NCBI GenBank assembly: GCA_016282685.1
Contig: JAEELM010000036.1
Coordinates: 54,511 to 118,510, forward strand
Source of the DNA: Elusimicrobiaceae bacterium
GTDB taxonomy: Bacteria; Elusimicrobiota; Elusimicrobia; Elusimicrobiales; Elusimicrobiaceae
DNA length: 64,000 bases
Direction of reading: 5' to 3'
The translations under genes and the position numbers were made by a program. Positions 35,257 to 44,266 of this stretch are shown here, piece by piece. Numbering within the stretch: position 1 is the first letter of the stretch; the number at the start of each line of letters is the position of its first letter. The notes below the pieces were generated by a model. That model was not told the origin of the DNA. It saw only the letters and a program-made list of their open reading frames with translations, and did not search any database.

Positions 35257-36279
35257 CTAGAATAAAGATTCTGCACTGGGTTTGCGTCCCAAATGTTCAT
35301 AGGCTTTAGGGGTGGCAATACGCCCACGGGGCGTACGCGCAATAAAACCGGCTTTAATTAAGAAAGGTTCAATAACATCCGTCAACGTATCTACGGATTC
35401 CGATACTGCAATGGCTAAATTTTCCACACCTACCGGGCCACCGGAAAAACGGTCAATCAACGCTTCTAAAATACGTTTATCTACGCTATCTAATCCTTCG
35501 CTATCGATATCTAAAGAGTCCATGGCCGTAATTGCAATTTGATGCGTGATAACCCCTTTTCCTTTCACTTGGGCAAAATCACGCGCGCGGCGCAACAACC
35601 GGTTAGCAATACGTGGAGTTCCGCGGGAGCGTTTGGCCAGTTCCATAAGGCCTTCCCGTTCCGCGGCAATATCCAACAATTTGGCCGAGCGTGCCAATAT
35701 GTCGGCAATTTCTTTTGTTTCGTAAAAACCGAGATTAAATACAATGCCAAAACGGTCGCGCAACGGGCCGGTAAGTAACCCTGAGCGAGTGGTAGCTCCT
35801 ACCAAGGTAAACCGCGGCACGGCTAATTTCAGTGTGGTGGATCCGGCGCCTTTGCCGGTATTAATGAAAAAGGTGAAATCTTCCATAGCCGGGTAGAGGG
35901 CTTCTTCCACAGCAGGGTTTAAGCGGTGAATTTCGTCGATAAATAAAATATCGCCCTCGGCCAATTCGGTAGTTAACATGGCGGCCAAATCACCGGGCCG
36001 TGCTAACACCGGGCCGGAAGTAGTTTTGATATTTACGCCCAACTCTTTGGCTAATATATTGGCGAGCGTCGTTTTCCCTAAACCGGGCGGAGCATAAAAC
36101 AAGCAATGGTCCAAAGCCTCTTTGCGGGATTTGGCGGCCGCAATAAAGATGCGTAAATTTTCTTTTAATTTTTCTTGACCGATAAATTCATCTAACGTTG
36201 TAGGCCGCAGAGCAGCTTCCAGCCCGGCAGATTCCTCGGTCAGTTGGGTAACATCTAAAATTTCATTTTGATTGCTCAT
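35257..36279 (-). CDS. ruvB: Holliday junction branch migration ATPase RuvB
   Basis: 340 residues. Walker [13 protein letters not shown], Walker [12 protein letters not shown], sensor 1 [19 protein letters not shown], arginine finger region [20 protein letters not shown] and C-terminal winged helix [21 protein letters not shown]. As a hexamer on DNA it drives branch migration with RuvA. Its ATG overlaps the ruvA stop by four bases. ruvC is not in the window. Confidence 0.98.
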   Translation of the reverse strand: MSNQNEILDVTQLTEESAGLEAALRPTTLDEFIGQEKLKENLRIFIAAAKSRKEALDHCLFYAPPGLGKTTLANILAKELGVNIKTTSGPVLARPGDLAAMLTTELAEGDILFIDEIHRLNPAVEEALYPAMEDFTFFINTGKGAGSTTLKLAVPRFTLVGATTRSGLLTGPLRDRFGIVFNLGFYETKEIADILARSAKLLDIAAEREGLMELAKRSRGTPRIANRLLRRARDFAQVKGKGVITHQIAITAMDSLDIDSEGLDSVDKRILEALIDRFSGGPVGVENLAIAVSESVDTLTDVIEPFLIKAGFIARTPRGRIATPKAYEHLGRKPSAESLF

Positions 36280-36887
36280 TTTTTCAATACCCGCAGTGCT
36301 TGTTTAATAATGTTTTCCAATTTTTCATTAGGGTTAAGACCTTGTGCAAACAGTTTGTCTACTGCCCGGCGAGATTCCGTTGGGGAATATCCCAGAGCTG
36401 TTAGTGCCTGCAACACGTCGGTCATATAAGGGGCTTGGTCCATTACTTTAATTTTACTTTCCCCTTGTACGGTTATTGCATCTATTTTATCCTTTAAAGA
36501 GGTGATTAATTTTTCAGCCGTTTTAGAAGTAAATCCAAAAATGCCGGTTAAAATTTTTGGGTCCCGGTTTGAAATAGCCTGGTGAAAATCCTTCACGGAA
36601 CGCAGTGCTTTGTTGAGATATTCCAGTGCTTTTTTGGGCCCTGTATTGGGAATAGCTGTTTTAAATAAATACCACAGTTCTTTATCTTCTTTGTGAAGAA
36701 AACCGTACAGAGATGTCCCGTCATAAGGGGAAATAGATTCTGCCACATAGAGGGAAACTTCCGCCCCGGCCACCAATTCCTGTGCGCTGGAGGGGGGGAG
36801 GTTTACTTCGTAACCTATGCCGCCACACACCACAATAGCGTGGTCTTCTGACGATTCTAAAACGGTTCCTTGAAGATAAGCAATCAT
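36276..36887 (-). CDS. ruvA: Holliday junction DNA-binding protein RuvA
   Basis: 203 residues: N-terminal OB domain ([33 protein letters not shown]), helix-hairpin-helix domain II (about 70-145) and the C-terminal domain III that touches RuvB ([21 protein letters not shown]). Both hairpins are unusual: PNTGPKKAL replaces the usual GVGPK form, and [10 protein letters not shown] replaces PGIGKKTAER. No Shine-Dalgarno; a TGC-TAAAAT extended -10 lies six bases before ATG. Followed by ruvB in an overlapping operon. Confidence 0.93.
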   Translation of the reverse strand: MIAYLQGTVLESSEDHAIVVCGGIGYEVNLPPSSAQELVAGAEVSLYVAESISPYDGTSLYGFLHKEDKELWYLFKTAIPNTGPKKALEYLNKALRSVKDFHQAISNRDPKILTGIFGFTSKTAEKLITSLKDKIDAITVQGESKIKVMDQAPYMTDVLQALTALGYSPTESRRAVDKLFAQGLNPNEKLENIIKQALRVLKK

Positions 36888-36893
36888 AATTTC

Positions 36894-36902
36894 ATTTTAG
36901 CA
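36894..36902 (-). promoter_or_regulatory. Extended -10 element of ruvA
   Basis: TGCTAAAAT on the minus strand, then GAAATT and the ruvA ATG; fits a leaderless start. Confidence 0.5.
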
Positions 36903-36914
36903 TATAACGCAAAC

Positions 36915-36950
36915 AGAAAAAACGCCCCTTTTAATGAAAAAGGGGCGTAA
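36915..36950 (-). terminator. Intrinsic terminator of the thymidine phosphorylase gene
   Basis: Read on the minus strand, ACGCCCCTTTT / AAAAGGGGCGT with a short loop and a run of six T residues; the T tract abuts the ruvA promoter. Confidence 0.85.
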
Positions 36951-36964
36951 AGTGCAAACGAGAA

Positions 36965-38281
36965 CTATTTGATAATTTCTTTTACAATTTTGTAGGGGGC
37001 CGGTTTTTGTTTGCCGATTTTTACGGCTTTGGAAAATAATTCCAGCCCTTGTGTCAGTCGTTTTTTATCGGATGCATACAAAATGGCAACCGTATCGCCT
37101 TTTTTAACAGTATCTCCCGATTTGCGTTCCAACCAAATACCGGCACCGTAATCAATTACGTCTTCCATGGTGTTGCGTCCGGCGCCTAACAGCACGGCAG
37201 CCATGCCGGCAGTTTTGGCATCAATGTGTTGTACATATCCACTTGCGGGGGCTTGATAAATAGCAGTAAGCGGTGCATTTTTAAAATAGCGTTCCGGGCG
37301 GTCAACAGCGTCAGGGGAAGCCCCTTGCCATTTGATCATTTCACGTAGTTTTGCCAAAGCTTCACCGTTTTCAATCTTCTCTTCCATCAAGGCGCGTGCT
37401 TTGGCGATATCTTTTTGTTTGCCGCTGATGACTAACATGGCAGCCGCTTCTTCAATTAACAACTCATAAAAATCAGGGGCGATTTCTTTGCTCCCTTGAA
37501 GAATTTTAATAGCTTGGAACATTTCATTGGCGTTCCCTATAGCCCGGCCTAATGGTTGGTCCATATAGGTGATGAGGGCACGGCATTTTAATCCTAATTG
37601 TTTGGCTACGCTTACTAAAGCACGGGCCAACTTGCGGCTATCTTCCAACTTTTGCATAAAGGCACCGGACCCGTACTTGACATCCATAAGCAAACTGTCC
37701 ACGCCTTCGGCATATTTCTTGGATAAAATACTGGCTACAATTAAGGGGCGGCTTTCCACGCTTCCGCAAGCGTCACGCAAGGAATAAAGTTTGCGATCAG
37801 CCGGGGCTAAATCGCTGGTTTGGCCGAACATGCAAACGTTTAATTTTTTAATTTGACGGTAAATCAAATTGACCGGCACGCGTACTTCAAAATTTTTCAT
37901 GGATTCTAGTTTGTCTAATGTGCCGCCTGTGTGGCCCAGTCCTCGGCCGGACATCATTGGCACTGCCACGCCGCCGCAGGCCACCAGTGGGGCCAACGCC
38001 AGGGAAATGCCATCCCCCACACCGCCGGTAGAGTGTTTGTCAACTTTAGGCAGGGTTGTAACTTTAGAGAAATCGAGGCGTCCTCCCGAATGTGCCATAG
38101 CTTTGGTAAACATGGCTGTTTCTTTGGGGGAAAGAGGATTTAAAAAACAGGCCATTAAAAAGGAAGAAAGTTGATAGTCCGGAACAGTCCCTTTTGCGGC
38201 CCCTTGGGCTACAAAATCAAATTCGTCTTGCGTCAAAGGTTTGGCATTACGTTTTTTGATGATAATATCTATCATTCGCAT
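36965..38281 (-). CDS. deoA: Thymidine / pyrimidine-nucleoside phosphorylase
   Basis: 438 residues. Splits thymidine, deoxyuridine (and uridine in the Pdp type) to base plus pentose-1-phosphate. Signature SMKNFEVRVPV preceded by SGRGLGHTGGTLDKLE, phosphate-binding KHSTGGVGD, the substrate region SLRDACGSVES (TP signature SxKxA-like position) and the C-terminal barrel-sandwich domain (GAGRNTMEDVIDYGAGI, KSGDTVKKGD). Length and C-terminal end fit the Pdp/DeoA family; the exact specificity cannot be fixed. The ATG at 38281 has a GGAGGA site seven bases upstream. Product feeds DeoB (263-1471). Confidence 0.92.
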   Translation of the reverse strand: MRMIDIIIKKRNAKPLTQDEFDFVAQGAAKGTVPDYQLSSFLMACFLNPLSPKETAMFTKAMAHSGGRLDFSKVTTLPKVDKHSTGGVGDGISLALAPLVACGGVAVPMMSGRGLGHTGGTLDKLESMKNFEVRVPVNLIYRQIKKLNVCMFGQTSDLAPADRKLYSLRDACGSVESRPLIVASILSKKYAEGVDSLLMDVKYGSGAFMQKLEDSRKLARALVSVAKQLGLKCRALITYMDQPLGRAIGNANEMFQAIKILQGSKEIAPDFYELLIEEAAAMLVISGKQKDIAKARALMEEKIENGEALAKLREMIKWQGASPDAVDRPERYFKNAPLTAIYQAPASGYVQHIDAKTAGMAAVLLGAGRNTMEDVIDYGAGIWLERKSGDTVKKGDTVAILYASDKKRLTQGLELFSKAVKIGKQKPAPYKIVKEIIK

Positions 38282-38399
38282 AAGGATTCCTCCAATAAAT
38301 AAAGTTCTTGCCTTCAGCATAGCATTTTAAGAAGAAAAAAAGAAGAGAAATTTTGAGAAATTGAATGGCTGGTTTATATTTTGTAAAATTATAAATTAT

Positions 38400-38957
38400 A
38401 TGAAGGGCTTTACACTTATAGAACTTTTAGTAGTTGTCCTGATTGTGGCAATTCTGGCTTCGGTAGGTCTGATGGAATATCAAAAGGCAGTGGAAAAAAC
38501 CCGCGCAGCGGAAGCTATCACTCTGTTGCGTTCTTTATACCAAGCAGAACAGCATTTTTTAGCAGCTCATGGCCGTTATGCAGGCTCATTGGAATCGTTA
38601 AGTATTTCCTTTAAGGGGAAAAAAGTTGTTTGCACGCAAAATAATAAATCTTCGTGTTGGGGGTATTACAACACTGAGGGAATACAAAATAAAGATTGGT
38701 CCGTTGAGCTGGAAAAAGGGAAAAATCCTTCTATTTCTGTAGGCCGTATTTCCGGCCCCTACGCCGGAGCAGGGTTTTTTATGCAGTTGGAACGGAAAGA
38801 TGGTATTCAGTATCCGTTAGAGCAGATGGCCTGCATAGAAAATCGAAACGGACGGTTTAAATATAAGAAAAAAGAAGGGTCCTACTGTGTAGATATGATG
38901 GATGGGGTTTATCACGGCCAAAGTTCAGCTTCCCGTAAATATGATATCGCATTTTAA
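38400..38957 (+). CDS. Type IV pilin-like protein (prepilin), copy A
   Basis: 185 residues with a class III prepilin leader of only three residues (MKG), cleavage before FTLIELLVVVLIVAILA, then an amphipathic helix (AVEKTRAAEAITLLRSLYQAEQHFL) and a globular domain of about 130 residues with Cys pairs (VVCTQNNKSSCWGYYNTEG, MACIENRNG, YCVDMM). Processed by prepilin peptidase and assembled into a pilus or pseudopilus. About two thirds identical to the gene at 39064. The ATG lies just after an AT-rich promoter-like stretch and there is no ribosome site. Assembly machinery is not in the window. Confidence 0.88.
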   Translation: MKGFTLIELLVVVLIVAILASVGLMEYQKAVEKTRAAEAITLLRSLYQAEQHFLAAHGRYAGSLESLSISFKGKKVVCTQNNKSSCWGYYNTEGIQNKDWSVELEKGKNPSISVGRISGPYAGAGFFMQLERKDGIQYPLEQMACIENRNGRFKYKKKEGSYCVDMMDGVYHGQSSASRKYDIAF

Positions 38958-38993
38958 ATAGTGATGATTGTGAAAAATAAGTTTATTTTCGTT

Positions 38994-39021
38994 ATAAAGA
39001 GGGAGCAATCCCTCTTTATTT
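38994..39021 (+). terminator. Intrinsic terminator after pilin copy A
   Basis: AAAGAGGGA and TCCCTCTTT, four-base loop, weak T-rich tail. Confidence 0.7.
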
Positions 39022-39063
39022 CATAGTTGCTTTTTTTGTACACTATTGGAAATTGGTGCAATT

Positions 39064-39639
39064 ATGAAGATATACAAGAATGCGACAGGTTTTACTTTAA
39101 TAGAGATATTGGTAGTAGTAGTTATCATCGGGATTTTGGCCAGTTTTGGTATGGTGGAATATCGCAAGGTCATTGAACGTTCCCGTGCGGCGGAAGCGAT
39201 TCGTTTACTACGCAATTTGTATCATGCGGAGAAATTGTACCATATAACGCACGGAGTGTATGCTTCGGCGTTGGATGAACTGGATTTTGGTTTTAAGGGA
39301 GAAAAAATTGTTTGCTCCCAAAGCAATAAGACCCCGTGCTGGGGGTATTACAATACCGAAGGAGTGCGCGGGGATCGTTGGTCTATTGAACTGGAGAAGG
39401 GGAAGAATCCGTCTATAACCGTAGGGCGGATAGAAGGGCCTTTCTCCGGTACAGGGTTTTTTATGCAGTTGGAACGAAAAGACGGTATCCAGTATCCGCT
39501 GGAACAGTTGGCTTGTCTGGAAAACCTTAAAGGGAAATTTACCTATAAGAAAAAAGAAAATTCCTACTGCGTAGATGTCATGGATGGTACCTTCTACAGC
39601 AAAAGTGCTTCTTCTCGTAAGTATGAGATTCCTCAATAA
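39064..39639 (+). CDS. Type IV pilin-like protein (prepilin), copy B
   Basis: 191 residues, starting at 39064 (a start six codons upstream would lengthen the leader). The leader MKIYKNATG is cleaved before FTLIEILVVVVIIGILA, with Glu5 present. The globular domain follows copy A closely: CWGYYNTEGVRG, ELEKGKNPSITVGRIEGPF, GTGFFMQLERKDGIQYPLEQ, YCVDVMDG, KSASSRKYEI. The two are tandem duplicates with separate promoters, so they may be alternative pilins under different control. Confidence 0.88.
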   Translation: MKIYKNATGFTLIEILVVVVIIGILASFGMVEYRKVIERSRAAEAIRLLRNLYHAEKLYHITHGVYASALDELDFGFKGEKIVCSQSNKTPCWGYYNTEGVRGDRWSIELEKGKNPSITVGRIEGPFSGTGFFMQLERKDGIQYPLEQLACLENLKGKFTYKKKENSYCVDVMDGTFYSKSASSRKYEIPQ

Positions 39640-39752
39640 AGCTTTTTGATCGTTTTTATTTAAAAGGTTGTTTTTCAACCAAAACAGGGTTTGGGGATTT
39701 TAAGCGTTGGCAAACAAAACGCCAATGTTTAATCTTATAGGAGGAAGTAAAC

Positions 39753-40541
39753 ATGAAAAAAATACTTGTGTGCCTGCTAGCACTGTTAGTGGGCGTTTGT
39801 GCGAGTGCCCAAACCAAGCCGATCAAAAAACCTCAAGGGCAAGCCTTAAAAAGAAATATTGCCGCAGCCTTGCCGAAAATAGAAGAATATGAAATAGGAA
39901 GCTTGGGTTGCCATAACAAAACCAAGATGTGGGAAAAAGGCTGCCAAAAAGATTACTATGCGGTAGTATGGGGCAAAAATCAATATGCGTATGAGTACAA
40001 AATTCCGGGAAAGACCGTAACACTGCGTGGGCGTGATTTGCGCAGTAAAAATCCGCATTTAACAGAAAAAGATTTCCAAGACCAGTTTTACAAAATAATG
40101 GAAAAATTAAGAAGAATTAATGAAAAATATGCCCATGTGCTGATAGACTTATTACTAGACAACTATGGTTTAATGGACATTTCCGACATAATGTTATCCT
40201 CCAGTGAAGAACATCTCACGGATGTTTTTTTTAAAGACAGAATAGGGCATAAGCATTTCGTTAGTCAACTCAATTTGACGCTCTATGTTGTGTCTAAAGA
40301 AAAAGGAGCCCAGCGCCGTGTAGCCGAGCTGAGAATTCCGGAACCGAAAGACCGTGATGTAATATCGGTAGTAGGAGCGGCGGGAGCTGTGATAGCACCT
40401 ATTTGTATTTTTGCTGCTCCGTATACTTACGGCACTTCGCTTGTGGGAACAGGCATACTTTGGGTCGTGGGATTTGCAAATGAGGCGCAATACTTGACGC
40501 TTAAGCATTTTGCTCCTTACTATGGAGCCACATTGAAGTAA
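39753..40541 (+). CDS. Exported hypothetical protein, 262 aa
   Basis: A signal peptide (1-19, ASA-QT) then a mixed helical and beta domain; the middle has RRINEKYAHVLIDLLLDNYGLMD and the last 60 residues contain a hydrophobic Gly/Ala-rich segment (VVGAAGAVIAPICIFAAPY) that may be membrane-inserting. No family recognised. A strong TAGGAGGAA ribosome site and its own terminator show a single-gene unit. It lies next to the tandem pilins, but no functional link is visible. Confidence 0.7.
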   Translation: MKKILVCLLALLVGVCASAQTKPIKKPQGQALKRNIAAALPKIEEYEIGSLGCHNKTKMWEKGCQKDYYAVVWGKNQYAYEYKIPGKTVTLRGRDLRSKNPHLTEKDFQDQFYKIMEKLRRINEKYAHVLIDLLLDNYGLMDISDIMLSSSEEHLTDVFFKDRIGHKHFVSQLNLTLYVVSKEKGAQRRVAELRIPEPKDRDVISVVGAAGAVIAPICIFAAPYTYGTSLVGTGILWVVGFANEAQYLTLKHFAPYYGATLK

Positions 40542-40566
40542 AAAGTACGTTTCTTTGTGAGAAAAT

Positions 40567-40594
40567 AAAAAACCACCTTAAAAGGTGGTTTTTT
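40567..40594. terminator. Bidirectional terminator between the exported gene and rlmB
   Basis: AAAAAACCACCTT and AAGGTGGTTTTTT, perfect 13-bp stem. Confidence 0.92.
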
Positions 40595-40610
40595 ATGGGT
40601 AAGGATAGAA

Positions 40611-41363
40611 TTATTTTAGTTTTACTTTGGCCATCATATCGTACATAATGATACTGGCCGCTGCGGAAGCGTTTAAACTGTCTACGCCTCCCATTTGTTT
40701 CTGTTCAATGGAGATGACTTCGTCACAATTTTCGGCGGTTTTCTCGCGGATGCCGAATCCCTCGGACCCAATAACAAGGACTGCCGGCGAATTGTATTTC
40801 ATTTTGTGAATAGGTTTGCCGGACATATCGGCTCCGTAAATCCAAAAACCTTCTTCCTTTAAGTCATTCAGGGCAGAAGACAAATTGGCCACTTCCACGA
40901 TTTTTACATTTTCAATGGCTCCGCATGCTACTTTATAGACAGCCGGAGTAATGCCTACCGTTCTGCGATTAGGAAGGATAATGGTAGAAAAACCTAAACA
41001 GGCGGCACTTCTGATAATCGCTCCCAGATTTTGCGGATCGGTCATTTCATCTACGGCTAACCACAAATCATCTTTTTGCCCTTCGCTGTCATAGATTGCA
41101 GTGGAAAGTTTCATGAGTTGAATGGGCTGGACTTTGGCCATAATTCCCTGGTGATTGGCATTGTGGGTTAGACGGTCTAACGTTTTGTTATCAATGCGGT
41201 CGATACGCACATTGGCCCGTTTGGCCAAGCGGATGATATCTTCCACCAAGCGGTGGCCGGCTTTAGAGTCCGAAACGTACAGTTGGGTAACATTGCGTTT
41301 TTTGCTGCGCAGAGCTTCCATTACCGGGTGAATACCATAGATAATATCTTGATTGTCTTGCAT
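40611..41363 (-). CDS. rlmB: 23S rRNA 2'-O-ribose methyltransferase, TrmH/SpoU family (RlmB-like)
   Basis: 250 residues: an N-terminal substrate-binding domain (YGIHPVMEALRSKKR) and a C-terminal SPOUT knot domain with motif 1 TDPQNLGAIIRSAACLGF, motif 2 VLVIGSEGFGIR and motif 3 VDSLNASAAASIIMYD. It methylates a ribose 2'-O in 23S rRNA (G2251 in the RlmB group); another TrmH-type target cannot be excluded. Its AGGAGG site follows pfkA by nine bases, the last gene of ispH-pfkA-rlmB. Confidence 0.9.
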   Translation of the reverse strand: MQDNQDIIYGIHPVMEALRSKKRNVTQLYVSDSKAGHRLVEDIIRLAKRANVRIDRIDNKTLDRLTHNANHQGIMAKVQPIQLMKLSTAIYDSEGQKDDLWLAVDEMTDPQNLGAIIRSAACLGFSTIILPNRRTVGITPAVYKVACGAIENVKIVEVANLSSALNDLKEEGFWIYGADMSGKPIHKMKYNSPAVLVIGSEGFGIREKTAENCDEVISIEQKQMGGVDSLNASAAASIIMYDMMAKVKLK

Positions 41364-41371
41364 AAATCCTC

Positions 41372-42472
41372 CTAACCGATTTTTGCCGAGCCAAAACTCA
41401 TACCGATTGCCAAAGCGGCTTTTACTTCGTCGCCATTGGGGTCTACCCGTTTCAAATTGGCAATTGCTTCTGCAATTTTTACTTCTGACATTTGGAAATT
41501 TTTGAATGAAGCCATAAAACCGAATTTTTCTTCTAACACCATATCCAGGGCCTTGGCTCCGTATAGGGTAGAGAGCCAGCGATCAAATGCCGTAGGGGTG
41601 CCGCCCCGTTGTGTGTGACCCAATACACACGCGCGCGATTCTATACCGGTGCGCTGTTCAATGCGGTCACTTAATTTGTAAGCAATACCGCCCAGGCGAA
41701 TGGCATCTGTGCTTCCCTCTACTGTGCGGGCAATGGTTTGTTCTCCGGCTTCGTTTTGGGCGCCTTCAGCCGCCACTACAATACTAAAAGTTTTACCTCG
41801 ATTTTTACGTTCTAAAATATGTTCCACAATTACGTCGTCGTTATACGGAATTTCCGGGATCAATACAATATCTCCGCCTCCTGCCAACGCAGCGCGCAAT
41901 GCAATCCAACCGGCATAACGGCCCATGGTTTCCACAATCATTACGCGGTGGTGTGATTGGGCAGTGGTGTGCAAACGGTCGATAGCTTCGGTGGCAATGT
42001 GTAAGGCCGAATCAAACCCAAATGTTTGATCAGTAGCAGACAAATCATTATCAATGGTTTTGGGAACGGCTACAATCGGTAACCCCAATTCTACAAACCG
42101 TTGGGACATATGAAGCGTGCCATCCCCACCAATGGTAATTAATGCATCCAGATTATTTTCTTTAAAATTGTGCAAAACTACGCCCGATAAATCTTTTGGC
42201 TCTTGCGGCGTGCCAAAAGGGGCCAGGGTGTAACGGAACGGATTGGCAATGTTGCTGGTACCTAAAATGGTGCCGCCCAGCGTTAAAATGCCCGATACGG
42301 TTTCATTGGTAATCTTGAATAAATCATTGCGTACCAGTCCGTCAAATCCGTTGCGGATTCCCATTACTTCTATTCCGTGGGTCAACGCGTTTTTACTGAC
42401 GGCGCGTACCACAGCATTTAGACCGGGGCAATCGCCCCCGGCTGTTAAAATTCCAATACGTTTTATGGTCAT
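41372..42472 (-). CDS. pfkA: 6-phosphofructokinase
   Basis: 366 residues. Phosphorylates fructose-6-phosphate to the 1,6-bisphosphate. Motifs: GILTAGGDCPGLNAVVRA, IGGDGTLHM, PKTIDNDL with the catalytic Asp, ETMGRYAGWIAL, AEGAQ and LGHTQRGGTPTAFDRW. It combines Gly in GGDG (ATP type) with Lys in PKTIDND (commonly seen in PPi type), which is the mixed group III pattern, so ATP is the more likely donor but PPi cannot be excluded. Ten bases separate it from ispH upstream; operon ispH-pfkA-rlmB. Confidence 0.94.
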   Translation of the reverse strand: MTIKRIGILTAGGDCPGLNAVVRAVSKNALTHGIEVMGIRNGFDGLVRNDLFKITNETVSGILTLGGTILGTSNIANPFRYTLAPFGTPQEPKDLSGVVLHNFKENNLDALITIGGDGTLHMSQRFVELGLPIVAVPKTIDNDLSATDQTFGFDSALHIATEAIDRLHTTAQSHHRVMIVETMGRYAGWIALRAALAGGGDIVLIPEIPYNDDVIVEHILERKNRGKTFSIVVAAEGAQNEAGEQTIARTVEGSTDAIRLGGIAYKLSDRIEQRTGIESRACVLGHTQRGGTPTAFDRWLSTLYGAKALDMVLEEKFGFMASFKNFQMSEVKIAEAIANLKRVDPNGDEVKAALAIGMSFGSAKIG

Positions 42473-42481
42473 AGTTTCCCC

Positions 42482-43342
42482 TTAACCGGTGCGTAACTGT
42501 TTGACACGTTCTGCCACGCGGTCAATCACCCAACTGGGAGTAGAGGCCCCGGCTGTGATAAAAATTTTTTTAGCATTACGAATTAATTTTTCGTCCAACT
42601 CTGTTTCTGTTTCTACGTGTTGCACGGCTGAAGTTAAGGCTTTGCACAACAATGCAAGCCGGGCGGTATTGGCACTATGTTTCCCGCCCACTACAATTAC
42701 CAAGTCTGCACTTTTTGCCAACTCAATAGTTTCTTTTTGGCGTTCTTTGGTGGGTTGGCAGATAGTATTGGACACTTGGCATATATCTGCATGTTTTTTA
42801 ATTTCTTCAGCCGTTTCAAAGAAAACACTTTCTTTTTGGGTGGTTTGTGAAACGATATTTACTTTTTCAAAATGAGGTAAATGACGGGCTTCTTCCGGGC
42901 CGGCCACTACCATACCCTTGCCTTGGGTGTAACCCATTAACCCAATTACTTCCGCATGTTCGGAGTCTCCTACAATAACAGTTTGATAACCTTTTGCCGC
43001 ATACTGGGCGATTACGTTTTGCGCATGCTTGACCAGTGGGCAAGTAGCATCCACTACTCTCATGCCGCAACTTTCTACTTCACGTTGAAACTCCGGTGTA
43101 ATTCCATGGGCACGGATAACCAACACGCCATTTTTATCTGCTGCTTGTTGCGGCTTATCGATAGAAGTGATTTTCTTTTCAGCCAGTTGTTGGGTAACTT
43201 GTTTGTTGTGAATAAGCGGCCCGATGGTATAAACAGGCGTATTGCCGGAGGCTTCTAACTCCAGCACTTTATCAATAGCACGTTTGACACCGGGGCAAAA
43301 TCCAGCCCGTTTGGCGACAATAACATCCATTTGTTTATCCAT
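42482..43342 (-). CDS. ispH: 4-hydroxy-3-methylbut-2-enyl diphosphate reductase
   Basis: Last step of the MEP isoprenoid pathway, giving IPP and DMAPP with a [4Fe-4S] cluster. 286 residues; cluster cysteines in AGFCPGVKRA, DATCPLVKH and NTICQPTKERQ; substrate motifs IGPLIHN, IRAHGITPE, VVGDSEHAEV, VVGGKHSANTARL and TAGASTPSWVI. No ribosome site; a TATAAT six bases before the ATG with a fair -35 supports a leaderless message. First gene of the operon with pfkA and rlmB. Confidence 0.97.
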   Translation of the reverse strand: MDKQMDVIVAKRAGFCPGVKRAIDKVLELEASGNTPVYTIGPLIHNKQVTQQLAEKKITSIDKPQQAADKNGVLVIRAHGITPEFQREVESCGMRVVDATCPLVKHAQNVIAQYAAKGYQTVIVGDSEHAEVIGLMGYTQGKGMVVAGPEEARHLPHFEKVNIVSQTTQKESVFFETAEEIKKHADICQVSNTICQPTKERQKETIELAKSADLVIVVGGKHSANTARLALLCKALTSAVQHVETETELDEKLIRNAKKIFITAGASTPSWVIDRVAERVKQLRTG

Positions 43343-43348
43343 ATTTAT

Positions 43349-43377
43349 ATTATAGAAAAAAACCGGTTTTACGTAAA
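43349..43377 (-). promoter_or_regulatory. Promoter of ispH-pfkA-rlmB
   Basis: Minus strand: TTTACG (43377-43372), 17-base spacer, TATAAT (43354-43349), then ATAAAT and ATG. Best-formed example of the leaderless arrangement in the window. Confidence 0.65.
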
Positions 43378-43390
43378 AAGAAAGAGAAAA

Positions 43391-44248
43391 TTAATGGGGC
43401 AGGTTCTTTACTAACATCCAAGATATCAAAAAAAGTCCCACCGCAGCTACTACAACAATCACAATGCTGGTTCCTATCCAATTTTTAGGACCTTGAGGAA
43501 TGTCAGGTGTTTGCGAGCTCGTGAGGGCAGCCATTAAAGCTTCTGCCCGATCTATCTCTGTTTTAGGAGATTGGACAGTTGCCATGCGGAGTGTATTTTC
43601 GCCGGGGATATTATTTTGCAAATTAGTCAATATCTGTTCGCATTCTTGCAATAACTGCAAGGCACGCAAACGAAAAGTGGGGATGTCTTCCGGGGCTACT
43701 AAACAACTTTCATGGTAGACAAGCGCATTATCGTTGACTTCTAAATAGATGTCGTTGTGCTTTTTCAATAAGGACAATAATGCATTGGTTAAAAAAGTGT
43801 TGTCGCCCTGTTGGGGGGTATAAACGCAATAAGATTTGTCTATTTCCGGCATATTTGTTTTGATTTGCGGGTAATTGGATTTCGCAAACAGAGAACCAAC
43901 GGGCGCAATTTTGAAAGTGGGGAACTGTTTGCGTTTGAGTTCAGCTGTAAAAATAGTAAAAAGTTGCGGCTTTGTGCTGGGTTTATCATCTACAAAAATA
44001 GCATCATCCGAAATACGGATGAAAGCCGCCGCAGCGGAAGACGTAAATACGTTGCGGTATTGATGAAAGAACTGCCTAAAAAATTCCAATTGGCCTACTG
44101 TTTGGATGGTGGTAACACTTTCGCGGTAGTTATCAAATTGCATATTTAAATGTTTGGCCAATTGGCCCAATTGATAACGTCGCGTGCGGGAAACTAAAAT
44201 CAACGCGCACACAGACAACGAAATAAAAAAAACGAAAAAAAGTGTCAT
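43391..44248 (-). CDS. Hypothetical protein with two terminal membrane helices, 285 aa
   Basis: An N-terminal membrane helix (about 3-20) and a C-terminal one (about 258-280) flank a mixed alpha/beta domain with DNYRESVTTIQ, FIRISDDAIFVDDK and YCVYTPQQGDNTFL. No family recognised. It follows the Sel1-like gene by 18 bases. No ribosome site; a TAAAAT lies six bases before the ATG inside that gap, so an internal promoter is possible. Likely an inner-membrane protein with a large loop on one side. Confidence 0.65.
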   Translation of the reverse strand: MTLFFVFFISLSVCALILVSRTRRYQLGQLAKHLNMQFDNYRESVTTIQTVGQLEFFRQFFHQYRNVFTSSAAAAFIRISDDAIFVDDKPSTKPQLFTIFTAELKRKQFPTFKIAPVGSLFAKSNYPQIKTNMPEIDKSYCVYTPQQGDNTFLTNALLSLLKKHNDIYLEVNDNALVYHESCLVAPEDIPTFRLRALQLLQECEQILTNLQNNIPGENTLRMATVQSPKTEIDRAEALMAALTSSQTPDIPQGPKNWIGTSIVIVVVAAVGLFLISWMLVKNLPH

Positions 44249-44266
44249 AGGTATATTTTACAATAG

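Noticed and set aside
44255..44260. TAAAAT as a separate promoter for the gene at 43391
   Set aside because: Spacing fits, but the gap after the Sel1-like gene is only 18 bases and AT-rich, so read-through from lolC is as likely; not listed as a feature.
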